Shown: piece by piece, positions 1 to 5,122 of the stretch
Layout: each line of letters begins with the position of its first letter
How positions within the stretch are numbered: the stretch's first letter is position 1
NCBI GenBank assembly: GCA_002937495.1
Contig: PTJW01000069.1
Span: 1-5,122, forward strand
Length of the DNA: 5,122 nt
Origin: Pseudomonadota bacterium
GTDB taxonomy: Bacteria > Pseudomonadota > Alphaproteobacteria > UBA1280 > UBA12223
Reading direction: 5' to 3'
Notes under the pieces: model-generated
Databases searched by the model: none
The model's input: the letters and a program-made list of their open reading frames with translations, nothing else
Told to the model about the DNA's origin: nothing
Translations under genes and position numbers: made by a program

Positions 1-75
1 GCAAATATCTTGAATGTTCTTTTCTGGTAATCTTGTTGAACCAATTCTACTAGGAATAATTACTTGAACTTTCAT
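1..75 (-). CDS. kdsB: 3-deoxy-manno-octulosonate cytidylyltransferase (KdsB), N-terminal 25 residues only
   Basis: Only the first 25 codons are inside the window; the gene continues past base 1. KdsB activates Kdo as CMP-Kdo in the cytoplasm for lipopolysaccharide inner-core synthesis. The visible residues contain IIPSRIGSTRLPEK (residues 6-19), the nucleotide-binding start of the family, usually written IIPAR-x-x-STRLPGK. The Gly before the Lys is Glu here. The ATG at 75 is chosen because AAGGATG lies just upstream and a promoter sits at 115-143. The ATG inside that Shine-Dalgarno stretch opens only a three-codon reading frame. Related sugar cytidylyltransferases (NeuA, SpsF types) share this N-terminal motif, so the exact sugar is inferred. 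The STRLP pattern favours KdsB over the GSK-type NeuA motif. Confidence 0.75.
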   Translation of the reverse strand, partial: MKVQVIIPSRIGSTRLPEKNIQDIC

Positions 76-114
76 TTTTTCATCCTTTTTTTTATTTATA
101 AACTTAGCACTTAT

Positions 115-143
115 ATTATACTTTAAAATAGTTAGTATTGCAA
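115..143 (-). promoter_or_regulatory. sigma70-type promoter for kdsB
   Basis: On the minus strand the -35 box TTGCAA (138-143) and the -10 box TATAAT (115-120) are separated by exactly 17 bases. The predicted transcription start is near 108, giving a leader of about 33 bases before the kdsB ATG. The -35 box starts only 12 bases beyond the terminator of the preceding Cys-rich gene, so kdsB appears to be transcribed independently of it. Confidence 0.75.
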
Positions 144-155
144 ATCAGGTAACAA

Positions 156-182
156 AAAAGCAGCTTATAATAAGCTGCTTTT
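156..182 (-). terminator. intrinsic terminator of the Cys-rich gene
   Basis: A perfect 12-bp stem pairs 156-167 with 171-182 around a 3-base loop. Its core is GCAGCTTA/TAAGCTGC. On the minus strand it is followed by a T-rich tail (TTTTTTGTT). It begins 8 bases after the stop codon of the Cys-rich gene. The plus-strand side is also fairly T-rich, but no plus-strand gene leads into it. Confidence 0.9.
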
Positions 183-190
183 AATTTGTT

Positions 191-574
191 TTATGCTTTT
201 TTAGCATTCGATAATCCACGAGTAAAGTATTTGCTGATAAACTTAGCAGCTGTTTCAATCCAATGGGTGTATCCATCTAAGTTATGCTTAAAGCTTCCGC
301 CGACAGAGTTTGAACAATTTGTAGAGTTGCCCATTTTGAAGCAATTGTTAAGTTTATTAGAACGATAGCAGCCAGTAGATTTAAGACTGTTGTGAACTTC
401 TTCACAATGATGACAATCTTCATCATCGCTACAGTTTACTGTACTCGAACAGTTTTTTAGAGATTTAAGAGCGTTTTCAGCTCGTTCAATTGATTTCCAA
501 AAGCTAACAGTAGCAATATTGCCAAAGTTATCTTCGCAGTGGTTTGGATATACATAGATTACTTGTTTAGACAT
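191..574 (-). CDS. small cysteine-rich protein of unknown function (127 aa)
   Basis: I do not recognise this protein. It has 8 Cys (13, 42, 48, 54, 57, 69, 78, 87), seven of them within residues 42-87. That segment includes C54-H-H-C57 and a repeated N-C-S pattern (41-43, 47-49, 86-88). It is rich in Asn and Ser. There is no signal peptide or membrane segment, so it is probably cytoplasmic; metal binding through the Cys/His cluster is an inference. The N-terminus looks folded (QVIYVYPNHC), and residues 103-127 could form a basic amphipathic helix. The gene is credible because it is tightly framed: promoter at 624-652, AAGG 10 bases before the ATG, and a strong terminator right after the stop. 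It is transcribed alone. Its G+C is about 37% (hand count 241-540), somewhat above lepB at about 29%, which may reflect composition or transfer. The opposite-strand frame at 186-368 is a shadow. Confidence 0.8.
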   Translation of the reverse strand: MSKQVIYVYPNHCEDNFGNIATVSFWKSIERAENALKSLKNCSSTVNCSDDEDCHHCEEVHNSLKSTGCYRSNKLNNCFKMGNSTNCSNSVGGSFKHNLDGYTHWIETAAKFISKYFTRGLSNAKKA

Positions 575-623
575 ACTACACCAACCTTGTAAATTTATTA
601 AGAAAGTAAGGTTTACCCAATTA

Positions 624-652
624 TTATATGCCTAAAGTTATAATATTTCAAA
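624..652 (-). promoter_or_regulatory. sigma70-type promoter for the Cys-rich gene
   Basis: On the minus strand the -35 box TTGAAA (647-652) and the -10 box TATAAT (624-629) have a 17-base spacer, close to the consensus. The start would fall near 617, giving a leader of about 43 bases. The -35 box abuts the era terminator stem, whose T tail runs through it. A strong promoter and a strong terminator around one short gene suggest good expression. Confidence 0.75.
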
Positions 653-654
653 TA

Positions 655-681
655 AAAAAAGAACCATTAAGGTTCTTTTTT
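655..681 (-). terminator. intrinsic terminator of the rnc-era unit
   Basis: The stem pairs 655-665 with 671-681 (11 bp: GGTTC/GAACC flanked by A/T runs) around a 5-base loop. A run of Ts follows on the minus strand. It begins immediately after the era stop codon (TAG, 684-682), with no spacer. Confidence 0.9.
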
Positions 682-1656
682 CTACTTTTTACGTTTTCTT
701 TTGTGTGGCTTTTTGCTTTTTTGTGCAAACTTAGAATCTTGAGGTTTTTCTAAGCCAAACATTTGGTAATAGAAGTTATCGTTAACCCAGTTTGGTTGAA
801 CTTTAACTCTTAAGAATAAATGTACTTTAACACCTAAAAAGTCTTCAAGAGCTTTACGAGCATGCATACCAATTTTCTTAATCATTTGGCCTTTATTACC
901 AACAACAATTTTTTTATGAGCTTCACGCTCTAGTAATAAAGTTTGCTCAATTCTAACAGAACCATCATCAGGGTTTACTTTATATTCTAAAGTTTCTACC
1001 ATTACTGAGTATGGAATTTCATTTTTTAGTAAGTAAAATGCTTTTTCTCTAGTTTCTTCAGATGCAATAATCTTCATTGGTAAGTCTGTAAGGTAATCTT
1101 CAGAATATAGAAGAGGAGACTCAGGAATGTATTTAGCTAAAGTTTCTAAAACATCTGCAGTACCTTGGTTTTTGTTAGCACTAATTAATAGATAGTCATT
1201 AAATAGGTCACCATACTGCTCTTTAACTTCTTCTAGTTTTGGTAAAATATCTTTTTTATCTTTAACTAGGTCAACTTTGTTAAAAGCAAATACTTTTTTA
1301 ATTCTAGGAACAGCTTTTAAGTGTTCGATAATATCAAGAACTTCATCTGTAAAGCCTTTTCTAATGTCAACTAAAAATAAGATAACATCAGCATTAATAC
1401 TTGCTTCAAGAGCTGTGTTAACCATAGCCTCATCGTACATTCTTCTTGCACGGTGAATACCTGGAGTATCAACAAAGATAAACTGATTAGATTTTTCAGT
1501 TAAAACTGCTCTAATGTTAAATCTTGTTGTTTGCTCTTTAGGGCTAACAATCGCTACTTTTTCACCAATACAAGTGTTTAAGAATGTTGATTTACCTGCA
1601 TTTGGCGCACCAACAATTGCAACAAAGCCAGCTCTTGTGTTAATAGATTCGTTCAT
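682..1656 (-). CDS. era: GTPase Era, 30S ribosomal subunit assembly factor
   Basis: Era is an essential GTPase that binds near the 3' end of 16S rRNA and checks 30S subunit maturation. The GTPase domain carries all motifs: G1 GAPNAGKS (16-23), G2 around T43-T44, G3 DTPG (63-66), G4 NKVD (126-129) and G5 SAN (159-161). The C-terminal KH RNA-binding domain has IVVGNKGQMIKKIG (250-263). At 324 residues it is somewhat longer than the usual 295-300. The excess is a Lys/Arg-rich tail (about 304-324, ending HKRKRKK) that may add RNA contacts. The ATG at 1656 is preceded by AAGGA, which overlaps the rnc stop codon. The gap to rnc is 9 bases, so the two are co-transcribed and probably translationally coupled. 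In many alphaproteobacteria recO follows era; here a terminator and an unrelated gene follow. Confidence 0.97.
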   Translation of the reverse strand: MNESINTRAGFVAIVGAPNAGKSTFLNTCIGEKVAIVSPKEQTTRFNIRAVLTEKSNQFIFVDTPGIHRARRMYDEAMVNTALEASINADVILFLVDIRKGFTDEVLDIIEHLKAVPRIKKVFAFNKVDLVKDKKDILPKLEEVKEQYGDLFNDYLLISANKNQGTADVLETLAKYIPESPLLYSEDYLTDLPMKIIASEETREKAFYLLKNEIPYSVMVETLEYKVNPDDGSVRIEQTLLLEREAHKKIVVGNKGQMIKKIGMHARKALEDFLGVKVHLFLRVKVQPNWVNDNFYYQMFGLEKPQDSKFAQKSKKPHKRKRKK

Positions 1657-1665
1657 GAGTAATCC

Positions 1666-2367
1666 TTATTTGTTTTTAAATTTAAATTTATTTTCTAAAA
1701 TTGTAACAAGTTTTCTTGCTGCATTTTGCTGAGCTTCTTGTTTTGATAGTCCTTCATCAATTGCAAATCTGCCATCTGAAGATGAAACTTTAATTACAAA
1801 GATTCTTTCATGAGCAGGGCCTCTTTCATCAATTACCTCATAATCTGGTAATGCTAAGCCGTTTTGTTGTAAAATTTCTTGCAGTCTTGATTTTGGGTCT
1901 TTAATTTCAACGCGTTCAATCCATGGAGTCCAGTATTTAATAATAAAGTTTTGAGCATCTTCAAAGCTTGAGTCTAAATAGTAGGCTGCTAAAATTGATT
2001 CCATAGCATCTGATAAAATAGTAGGCTTTTGAGCTCCACCAGACATTGCCTCACCTTTACCCAGTTGAATAACTTCATCTAAACCAATTTGTTTAGCAAT
2101 TTCTGCAAGTGTAGTTTGACTAACTAAAGCAGAGTGCATTTTTGATAAGAAGCCTTCAGGTTTATCAGGAAATTGCTTATATAGTAAGTCAGCAATAGTA
2201 AAGTTTAGAACTCGATCTCCTAAAAACTCTAGTCTTTCATTGTTATGTTTAATACCTTTGGCATTTGTTTTACCAACTGAACTGTGTGTTAGTGCGTGTT
2301 CAAATAAACCATAATCTTGAATATTATGGTTTAAATGATTTTCTAAGTTTGAAAAATCAATATTCAT
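1666..2367 (-). CDS. rnc: ribonuclease III
   Basis: RNase III is the double-strand-specific endonuclease that releases 16S and 23S rRNA precursors and processes some mRNAs. It acts in the cytoplasm as a homodimer with Mg2+. The nuclease domain holds the signature ERLEFLGD (44-51), with catalytic residues E47, D51, D120 and E123 (LSDAMESI). The double-stranded-RNA-binding domain covers about 157-223, from DPKSRLQEIL to EAQQNAARKLVTIL. The length of 233 residues is typical. The ATG at 2367 has only a weak Shine-Dalgarno (AGAAAG). It is the first gene after the 323-base gap and the promoter at 2491-2519, and is followed by era 9 bases downstream. In many alphaproteobacteria lepB, rnc and era form one run; here a terminator separates lepB from rnc. 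Confidence 0.98.
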   Translation of the reverse strand: MNIDFSNLENHLNHNIQDYGLFEHALTHSSVGKTNAKGIKHNNERLEFLGDRVLNFTIADLLYKQFPDKPEGFLSKMHSALVSQTTLAEIAKQIGLDEVIQLGKGEAMSGGAQKPTILSDAMESILAAYYLDSSFEDAQNFIIKYWTPWIERVEIKDPKSRLQEILQQNGLALPDYEVIDERGPAHERIFVIKVSSSDGRFAIDEGLSKQEAQQNAARKLVTILENKFKFKNK

Positions 2368-2490
2368 ATTTTATATCTTTCTAATTGTTTTTTATTAGCT
2401 AGATACTGAATTTTAAATTAAAAGAATTGATATAAACTTGTTTGTAAATTAACATTAATTCTTAATCTAACAGTATTACCTATACTTCAC

Positions 2491-2519
2491 AATATAGTAT
2501 ATTTTATAAGTTTTTTCAA
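2491..2519 (-). promoter_or_regulatory. sigma70-type promoter for rnc-era
   Basis: On the minus strand the -35 box TTGAAA (2514-2519) and the -10 box TATATT (2491-2496) have a 17-base spacer. The start would be near 2484, leaving a 5' leader of about 115 bases before rnc. This AT-rich stretch offers other partial matches, so the assignment is less certain than for the two other promoters. The spacing and the -35 box match the promoter of the Cys-rich gene. Confidence 0.55.
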
Positions 2520-2521
2520 GT

Positions 2522-2677
2522 AATAAAAAATAGAGTTAGTATTCTTTATATTTTGGTTAGTTTTTTATAATTTATATAAGATACTTTGCTTATGATAAAA
2601 TAGTAATTACTTAAGTATATTTTATATATATTAAGAAATAATATGAGTTATTCTAATAAAAAAGAGGTTAGTATTCT
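2522..2677. repeat. imperfect short direct repeat, 2522-2545 and 2655-2677
   Basis: Both copies read AATAAAAAA, then 4 to 5 purine-rich bases (TAGAG or GAGG), then TTAGTATTCT. The copies start 133 bases apart. The second copy includes the left arm and loop of the lepB terminator; the first has no matching right arm. It may be a partial copy of the terminator region, or chance in very AT-rich DNA. Confidence 0.35.
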
Positions 2678-2685
2678 AACCTCTT
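2662..2685 (-). terminator. intrinsic terminator after lepB
   Basis: A perfect 10-bp stem pairs 2662-2671 with 2676-2685 (AAGAGGTTAG/CTAACCTCTT) around a 4-base loop. A T-rich tail follows on the minus strand. It lies 5 bases after the lepB stop codon and closes the DUF2062-acpS-rnfH-lepB operon. Confidence 0.9.
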
Positions 2686-2690
2686 AAAGT

Positions 2691-3461
2691 TTAAGCTTTT
2701 TCTGGAATTAATGAGTTGAATATTCTATCAATTCTTGGCTTTAAAGATCTATCCCAAGAGAAGAATAAAAACCTCGCACGACCCCTAATTTCATCTTCTT
2801 TAACTAAGCCCCAGCCTGGTTTATTCCATAATCTAGAATCATAAGATCTATCACGGTTATCACCCATAACAATAACATAACCTTCAGGAACTGTAATTCT
2901 TTTAACATTAGGAATAACTACATTTTTACTTTCCATAACATCATGCTTAATATCACCTAAAGTTTCTTCATAGCGTTTAGCATTAATATCGCCATCACGG
3001 TCTTGATATGTAATTGTATCAAGATATTTTTGATGCTGGATTTTACCGTTTAAAATAACTTTAGAATTTCTAAATTCAATAGTATCTCCGCCAGTTGCAA
3101 TAACTCTCTTAATATAAGTAATAACATTACCATTGTTCATAATGTCTTTATCAAAAACAACGATATCGCCAACATTTACATCTTTTTTATTAATAACTAT
3201 ATCTGTAAATGGAATTTTTGTACCGTAGTCAAACCTACTAATAAATAAGAAATCACCAACTCTTAAAGTAGGAACCATTGATGTTGACGGAATTTTAAAT
3301 GGTTCAAAAAAGAATGTTCTAATAAACATAGCAACAACTAATGCAAAAATAATTGTTCTAAAGTTATCCATAATGAAGAAGTGTATTTTTTTATCTTCAG
3401 GTGGGTAAAAAATATCTTTATACTTTTGCTTAAATTGTTTTAGAGTTGATGTTTTTGACAT
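2691..3461 (-). CDS. lepB: signal peptidase I
   Basis: LepB cleaves signal peptides from exported proteins at the outer face of the inner membrane with a Ser/Lys dyad. The protein has one N-terminal membrane anchor (about 34-52). The nucleophile motif PSTSM follows (58-62, catalytic Ser61), then the general-base motif YIKR (116-119, Lys118) and the box GDNRDRSYDSR (200-210). A further WNKPGWGLV segment (212-220) is a variant of the usual W-G-x-V/P part. At 256 residues it is typical of alphaproteobacterial LepB, with one anchor instead of the two in E. coli. The ATG at 3461 lies 2 bases after the stop of the upstream membrane-protein gene; AGAAAG inside that gene's end serves as a weak Shine-Dalgarno. 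It is the last gene of its operon. Confidence 0.97.
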   Translation of the reverse strand: MSKTSTLKQFKQKYKDIFYPPEDKKIHFFIMDNFRTIIFALVVAMFIRTFFFEPFKIPSTSMVPTLRVGDFLFISRFDYGTKIPFTDIVINKKDVNVGDIVVFDKDIMNNGNVITYIKRVIATGGDTIEFRNSKVILNGKIQHQKYLDTITYQDRDGDINAKRYEETLGDIKHDVMESKNVVIPNVKRITVPEGYVIVMGDNRDRSYDSRLWNKPGWGLVKEDEIRGRARFLFFSWDRSLKPRIDRIFNSLIPEKA

Positions 3462-3463
3462 AG

Positions 3464-3949
3464 TTATTTCTTTCTATTTGCAATAAATTGTTTTAATGTT
3501 AGTTGGCTTTTCTTTAATTGACAGTTAATTGTTAAAATTGTTGAAATTGGAATATAAATAATTAACAAGCTAAATAGGGCTAACATTGAGTAGTCATTAT
3601 AATTAATAAGCTCATCGTATGTAAAGTAAAAAATAATAGCTAAAATAATCAGTAAAACTAAGTATTTTGATTTTATTAATTTTTTTACATCAATTTTATT
3701 TGTTTTGGTAGATTTTACTTTATCCATAAATTTAGCAGACTCTAAAATCTCTTTAAAATATATACATAAAGCTTGTGAAATAGCAATAGATATAAATAAA
3801 ATAATTAAAACATTATATAAACTAGCATATGATAATAATGTATTTAATAATTCAGTGTTTGACCTTTCAATATAATGAAATACCTTAATAATACCAATAA
3901 ATGATGCGAAAAATAAAAATCCTTCAGTTAAGTAACGCTTTAAAGTCAT
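3464..3949 (-). CDS. hypothetical four-helix integral membrane protein (161 aa)
   Basis: I do not recognise this family. Hydrophobic segments at about 9-25, 44-65, 95-111 and 120-142 predict four membrane helices. The long loop 67-95 is very basic (KSTKTNKIDVKKLIKSK), the loop 111-119 is acidic and the C-terminus is basic. By the positive-inside rule both ends and the central loop face the cytoplasm. No catalytic motif is visible. The gene is very AT-rich, about 18% G+C over 3601-3840 against about 28-29% in rnfH and lepB. Part of this follows from its Ile/Leu/Phe/Lys/Asn content; it also suggests weak constraint. The ATG at 3949 lies 2 bases after the rnfH stop, with GGAG 8 bases upstream inside rnfH. 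It ends 2 bases before lepB, so it is an operon member and likely translated. A role linked to LepB or export would be a guess from position only. Confidence 0.8.
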   Translation of the reverse strand: MTLKRYLTEGFLFFASFIGIIKVFHYIERSNTELLNTLLSYASLYNVLIILFISIAISQALCIYFKEILESAKFMDKVKSTKTNKIDVKKLIKSKYLVLLIILAIIFYFTYDELINYNDYSMLALFSLLIIYIPISTILTINCQLKKSQLTLKQFIANRKK

Positions 3950-3951
3950 GC

Positions 3952-4242
3952 TTATATCTCCACTTTTAATGAATTAGTTTTTGTAACTTTTTTTGTAACT
4001 AGAAGATCGCGGTAAATTTCAACTCTATCACCATCTTGAAGTTCTGTTTCTGGATTTTTTAATTTTGCAAAAATACCAACAGATAAGTTTTCTAAGTCAA
4101 TTTCAGGATGTTTAGATTTAATACCAGAATTTTCAATTGCTTTTAAAATAGTAGTGCCTGACTTAACTTGTAAGTCAATAACTGTTTGTACATCTTTTAA
4201 TGCATAAACTACTTGTACATTGTAAAAATCTTGATTAGTCAT
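3952..4242 (-). CDS. rnfH: RnfH family (UPF0125) ubiquitin-like protein
   Basis: This is a small beta-grasp protein of the RnfH/UPF0125 family. Counted from the start chosen here, it has 96 residues with the family hallmarks VQVVYAL (9-15), VGIF (55-58) and DGDRVEIYRDL (70-80), and it aligns along its length with E. coli RnfH. The molecular function of the family is not settled. It is named after rnf clusters, and in gamma- and betaproteobacteria it usually sits next to ratA/smpB; neither is visible here. A longer frame could begin at a TTG at 4257, but I chose the ATG at 4242. It has AAGGA 6 bases upstream and lies 1 base after the acpS stop codon, and the five extra residues (LKGFK) are not part of the fold. 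The position between acpS and lepB is unusual. Confidence 0.9.
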   Translation of the reverse strand: MTNQDFYNVQVVYALKDVQTVIDLQVKSGTTILKAIENSGIKSKHPEIDLENLSVGIFAKLKNPETELQDGDRVEIYRDLLVTKKVTKTNSLKVEI

Positions 4243-4243
4243 T

Positions 4244-4603
4244 TTAAATCCTTTCAACTACTACATAAGCAATAGCATAGTTTTTTTCATCAGAAATTGA
4301 CACATGAATATTACTAAACTCAGGTAGTTTAGCTTTTGCATTATCACTAATTGTAATAAAAGGGGCACCAAATTCATCATTTAAAACTGTAATATCTTTA
4401 AAAGCAATCTTAGCGCCAATACCACAGCCAAAAGCTTTACTTACAGCCTCTTTAACAGCAAATCGTTTTGCTAAATACGCTTGCTTATTTTTTTTAGATT
4501 GAAGAATCTCTAGCTCTGCTTCAGATAATATTTTATTTGCAAACCCAGCACCTGGCTGAATTCTATTAATTTCGCAAATATCTGTACCAATACCTATAAT
4601 CAA
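4244..4603 (-). CDS. acpS: holo-[acyl-carrier-protein] synthase
   Basis: AcpS transfers 4'-phosphopantetheine from CoA to the conserved Ser of apo-ACP, activating it for fatty acid synthesis in the cytoplasm. The sequence shows GIGTDICEINRI (4-15) with metal ligand D8, then RFAVKEAVSKAFGCGIG (47-63) with metal ligand E52, and HVSISDE (100-106). At 119 residues it is slightly shorter than the usual 125 or so; the loss is in the helix after RI (residues 16-24). The start is TTG at 4603: an in-frame TGA lies two codons upstream, no ATG or GTG comes before the D8 motif, and AAGG sits 9 bases before the TTG. It begins 2 bases after the DUF2062 stop and ends 1 base before rnfH, so coupling is likely. 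Confidence 0.95.
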   Translation of the reverse strand: MIIGIGTDICEINRIQPGAGFANKILSEAELEILQSKKNKQAYLAKRFAVKEAVSKAFGCGIGAKIAFKDITVLNDEFGAPFITISDNAKAKLPEFSNIHVSISDEKNYAIAYVVVERI

Positions 4604-4605
4604 AG

Positions 4606-5122
4606 CTATTCACCTTCTTTTTTATTTACAATTTTATCTTTAAAGTTTTTAATTTTTTGAATTTTTTTAGCCCTAAGTTCTACTTTTCTATTATGTAGTA
4701 AAGCCTTACGGATTTTTCTGAACTTATCAATTTGGTACTTTAAAGTTAAGTAGGCTACTAAACCAGCTAAAATACCAGTAGGTACACCACCAATAGTCAT
4801 AGGGAATAAAAAGTGTTCCCAGTAAAAAGCAAATTCAGAAATAATATTTTCTAAGCTAAATGTAAAGCTTGAAACATCATGCGTTGCTTGTGTACCATGC
4901 ATAATAAAGTTACCAAAGTTTAATGACCATACCCAAATAAGAGGGAATGTCCATGGGTTACCAACAATAGTACCTAAAATAGAAGCAGGGATACTTGCAT
5001 TAAATAAATAAGCTAAAACAATAGCAACAAAGCCATGTAAACCCATAAAAGGAGTAAAACTCACAAAAGTACCAAAGGCAAAACCTAAAGCAATTTTATG
5101 GCTAGATAAAGGCTTACGCTTT
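4606..5122 (-). CDS. DUF2062 domain membrane protein, N-terminus outside the window
   Basis: The frame is open to the window edge, giving 171 visible residues. A GTG at 5064 could be taken as a start, but the 19 codons before it encode conserved family sequence (HKIALGFAFGTF), so the true start lies beyond 5122. Family marks are IALGFAFGTFVSFTPFMGLH (visible residues 10-29) and GNPWTFP (54-60). A glycine-rich hydrophobic segment (about 107-129) is followed by a long basic C-terminal tail rich in Lys and Arg. Two to three membrane helices are likely. The function of DUF2062 proteins is not established. The gene regularly lies upstream of acpS in alphaproteobacteria, which supports both the call and the lineage. 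It ends 2 bases before the acpS TTG, and its last codons carry the acpS Shine-Dalgarno. Confidence 0.88.
   Translation of the reverse strand, partial: KRKPLSSHKIALGFAFGTFVSFTPFMGLHGFVAIVLAYLFNASIPASILGTIVGNPWTFPLIWVWSLNFGNFIMHGTQATHDVSSFTFSLENIISEFAFYWEHFLFPMTIGGVPTGILAGLVAYLTLKYQIDKFRKIRKALLHNRKVELRAKKIQKIKNFKDKIVNKKEGE

Larger units (their letters stand above)
2368..2690. other. 323-base AT-rich intergenic stretch between lepB and rnc
   Basis: No gene is visible on either strand. In transcription order it holds the lepB terminator (2662-2685), an extremely AT-rich segment (about 2520-2650) with no ORF or stable fold that I can see, the rnc promoter (2491-2519) and a leader of about 115 bases. 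An 18-codon frame in the leader (2455-2399, minus strand) lacks a convincing ribosome binding site. The leader can form a weak hairpin, 2457-2463 with 2422-2428 (AAGAATT/AATTCTT). Confidence 0.7.

Noticed and set aside
156..182. Inverted repeat as a possible insertion-site or mobile-element end
   Set aside because: The hairpin with its T tail right after a stop codon is fully explained as an intrinsic terminator; no transposase or target duplication is visible.
186..368. Plus-strand open frame of 60 codons
   Set aside because: It lies antisense inside the Cys-rich gene, has no promoter or ribosome binding site, and starts within the terminator-proximal region. It is a shadow frame.
1514..1732. 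Plus-strand open frame of 72 codons
   Set aside because: It is antisense to the era start and rnc end, both certain genes, and has no Shine-Dalgarno or family resemblance.
2399..2455. 18-codon open frame in the rnc leader, a possible leader peptide
   Set aside because: No convincing Shine-Dalgarno precedes it, the peptide has no run of a regulatory amino acid, and short frames are common in such AT-rich sequence.
4243..4257. TTG start giving a 101-residue RnfH that overlaps acpS
   Set aside because: The ATG at 4242 has AAGGA at ideal spacing and sits 1 base after the acpS stop; the five extra residues do not belong to the family core.
5062..5064. GTG as the start of the DUF2062 gene
   Set aside because: The frame stays open to the window edge and the upstream codons encode conserved DUF2062 sequence, so the gene is cut by the window and the GTG is internal.
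191..5122. Possible reassignment of TGA, since the eight visible stop codons are six TAA, two TAG and no TGA
   Set aside because: The Trp codons I checked (for example W212 in LepB) are TGG, the conserved proteins read normally in the standard code, and eight stops are too few in AT-rich DNA to mean anything.

Overview
The window is an AT-rich stretch (about 30% G+C by partial hand counts) of a bacterial chromosome, with every gene on the minus strand. The core order DUF2062 - acpS - lepB - rnc - era is a conserved alphaproteobacterial arrangement. Together with a KdsB start at the far end, which implies lipopolysaccharide with Kdo, it points to an AT-rich alphaproteobacterium. I cannot place it more closely; a host-associated or streamlined lineage would fit the base composition.

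Read in the direction of transcription (high to low coordinates), the first block is a tightly packed operon. It holds a DUF2062 membrane protein cut by the window edge, acpS with a forced TTG start, an RnfH-family ubiquitin-like protein, an unrecognised four-helix membrane protein and lepB. Gaps are 1 to 2 bases throughout, and the block ends in an intrinsic terminator at 2662-2685. RnfH and the membrane protein between acpS and lepB are not part of the usual alphaproteobacterial order.

A gene-free AT-rich stretch of 323 bases follows (2368-2690). It holds the lepB terminator, a good sigma70-type promoter and a leader of about 115 bases for the second unit, rnc-era. That unit ends in a terminator at 655-681. 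RNase III (rRNA processing) and Era (30S assembly) act on the same ribosomal RNA, so their pairing makes functional sense.

The third unit is a single gene for a cytoplasmic cysteine-rich protein of 127 residues with 8 Cys that I do not recognise. It has its own promoter, Shine-Dalgarno sequence and terminator. The fourth unit is the start of kdsB with its own promoter, running off the window at base 1. All three visible promoters have a 17-base spacer, and promoters sit directly against the preceding terminators.

Most of the window is housekeeping. The parts worth a second look are the Cys-rich gene and the RnfH/membrane-protein pair. I see no mobile element, CRISPR array, tRNA or rRNA gene.
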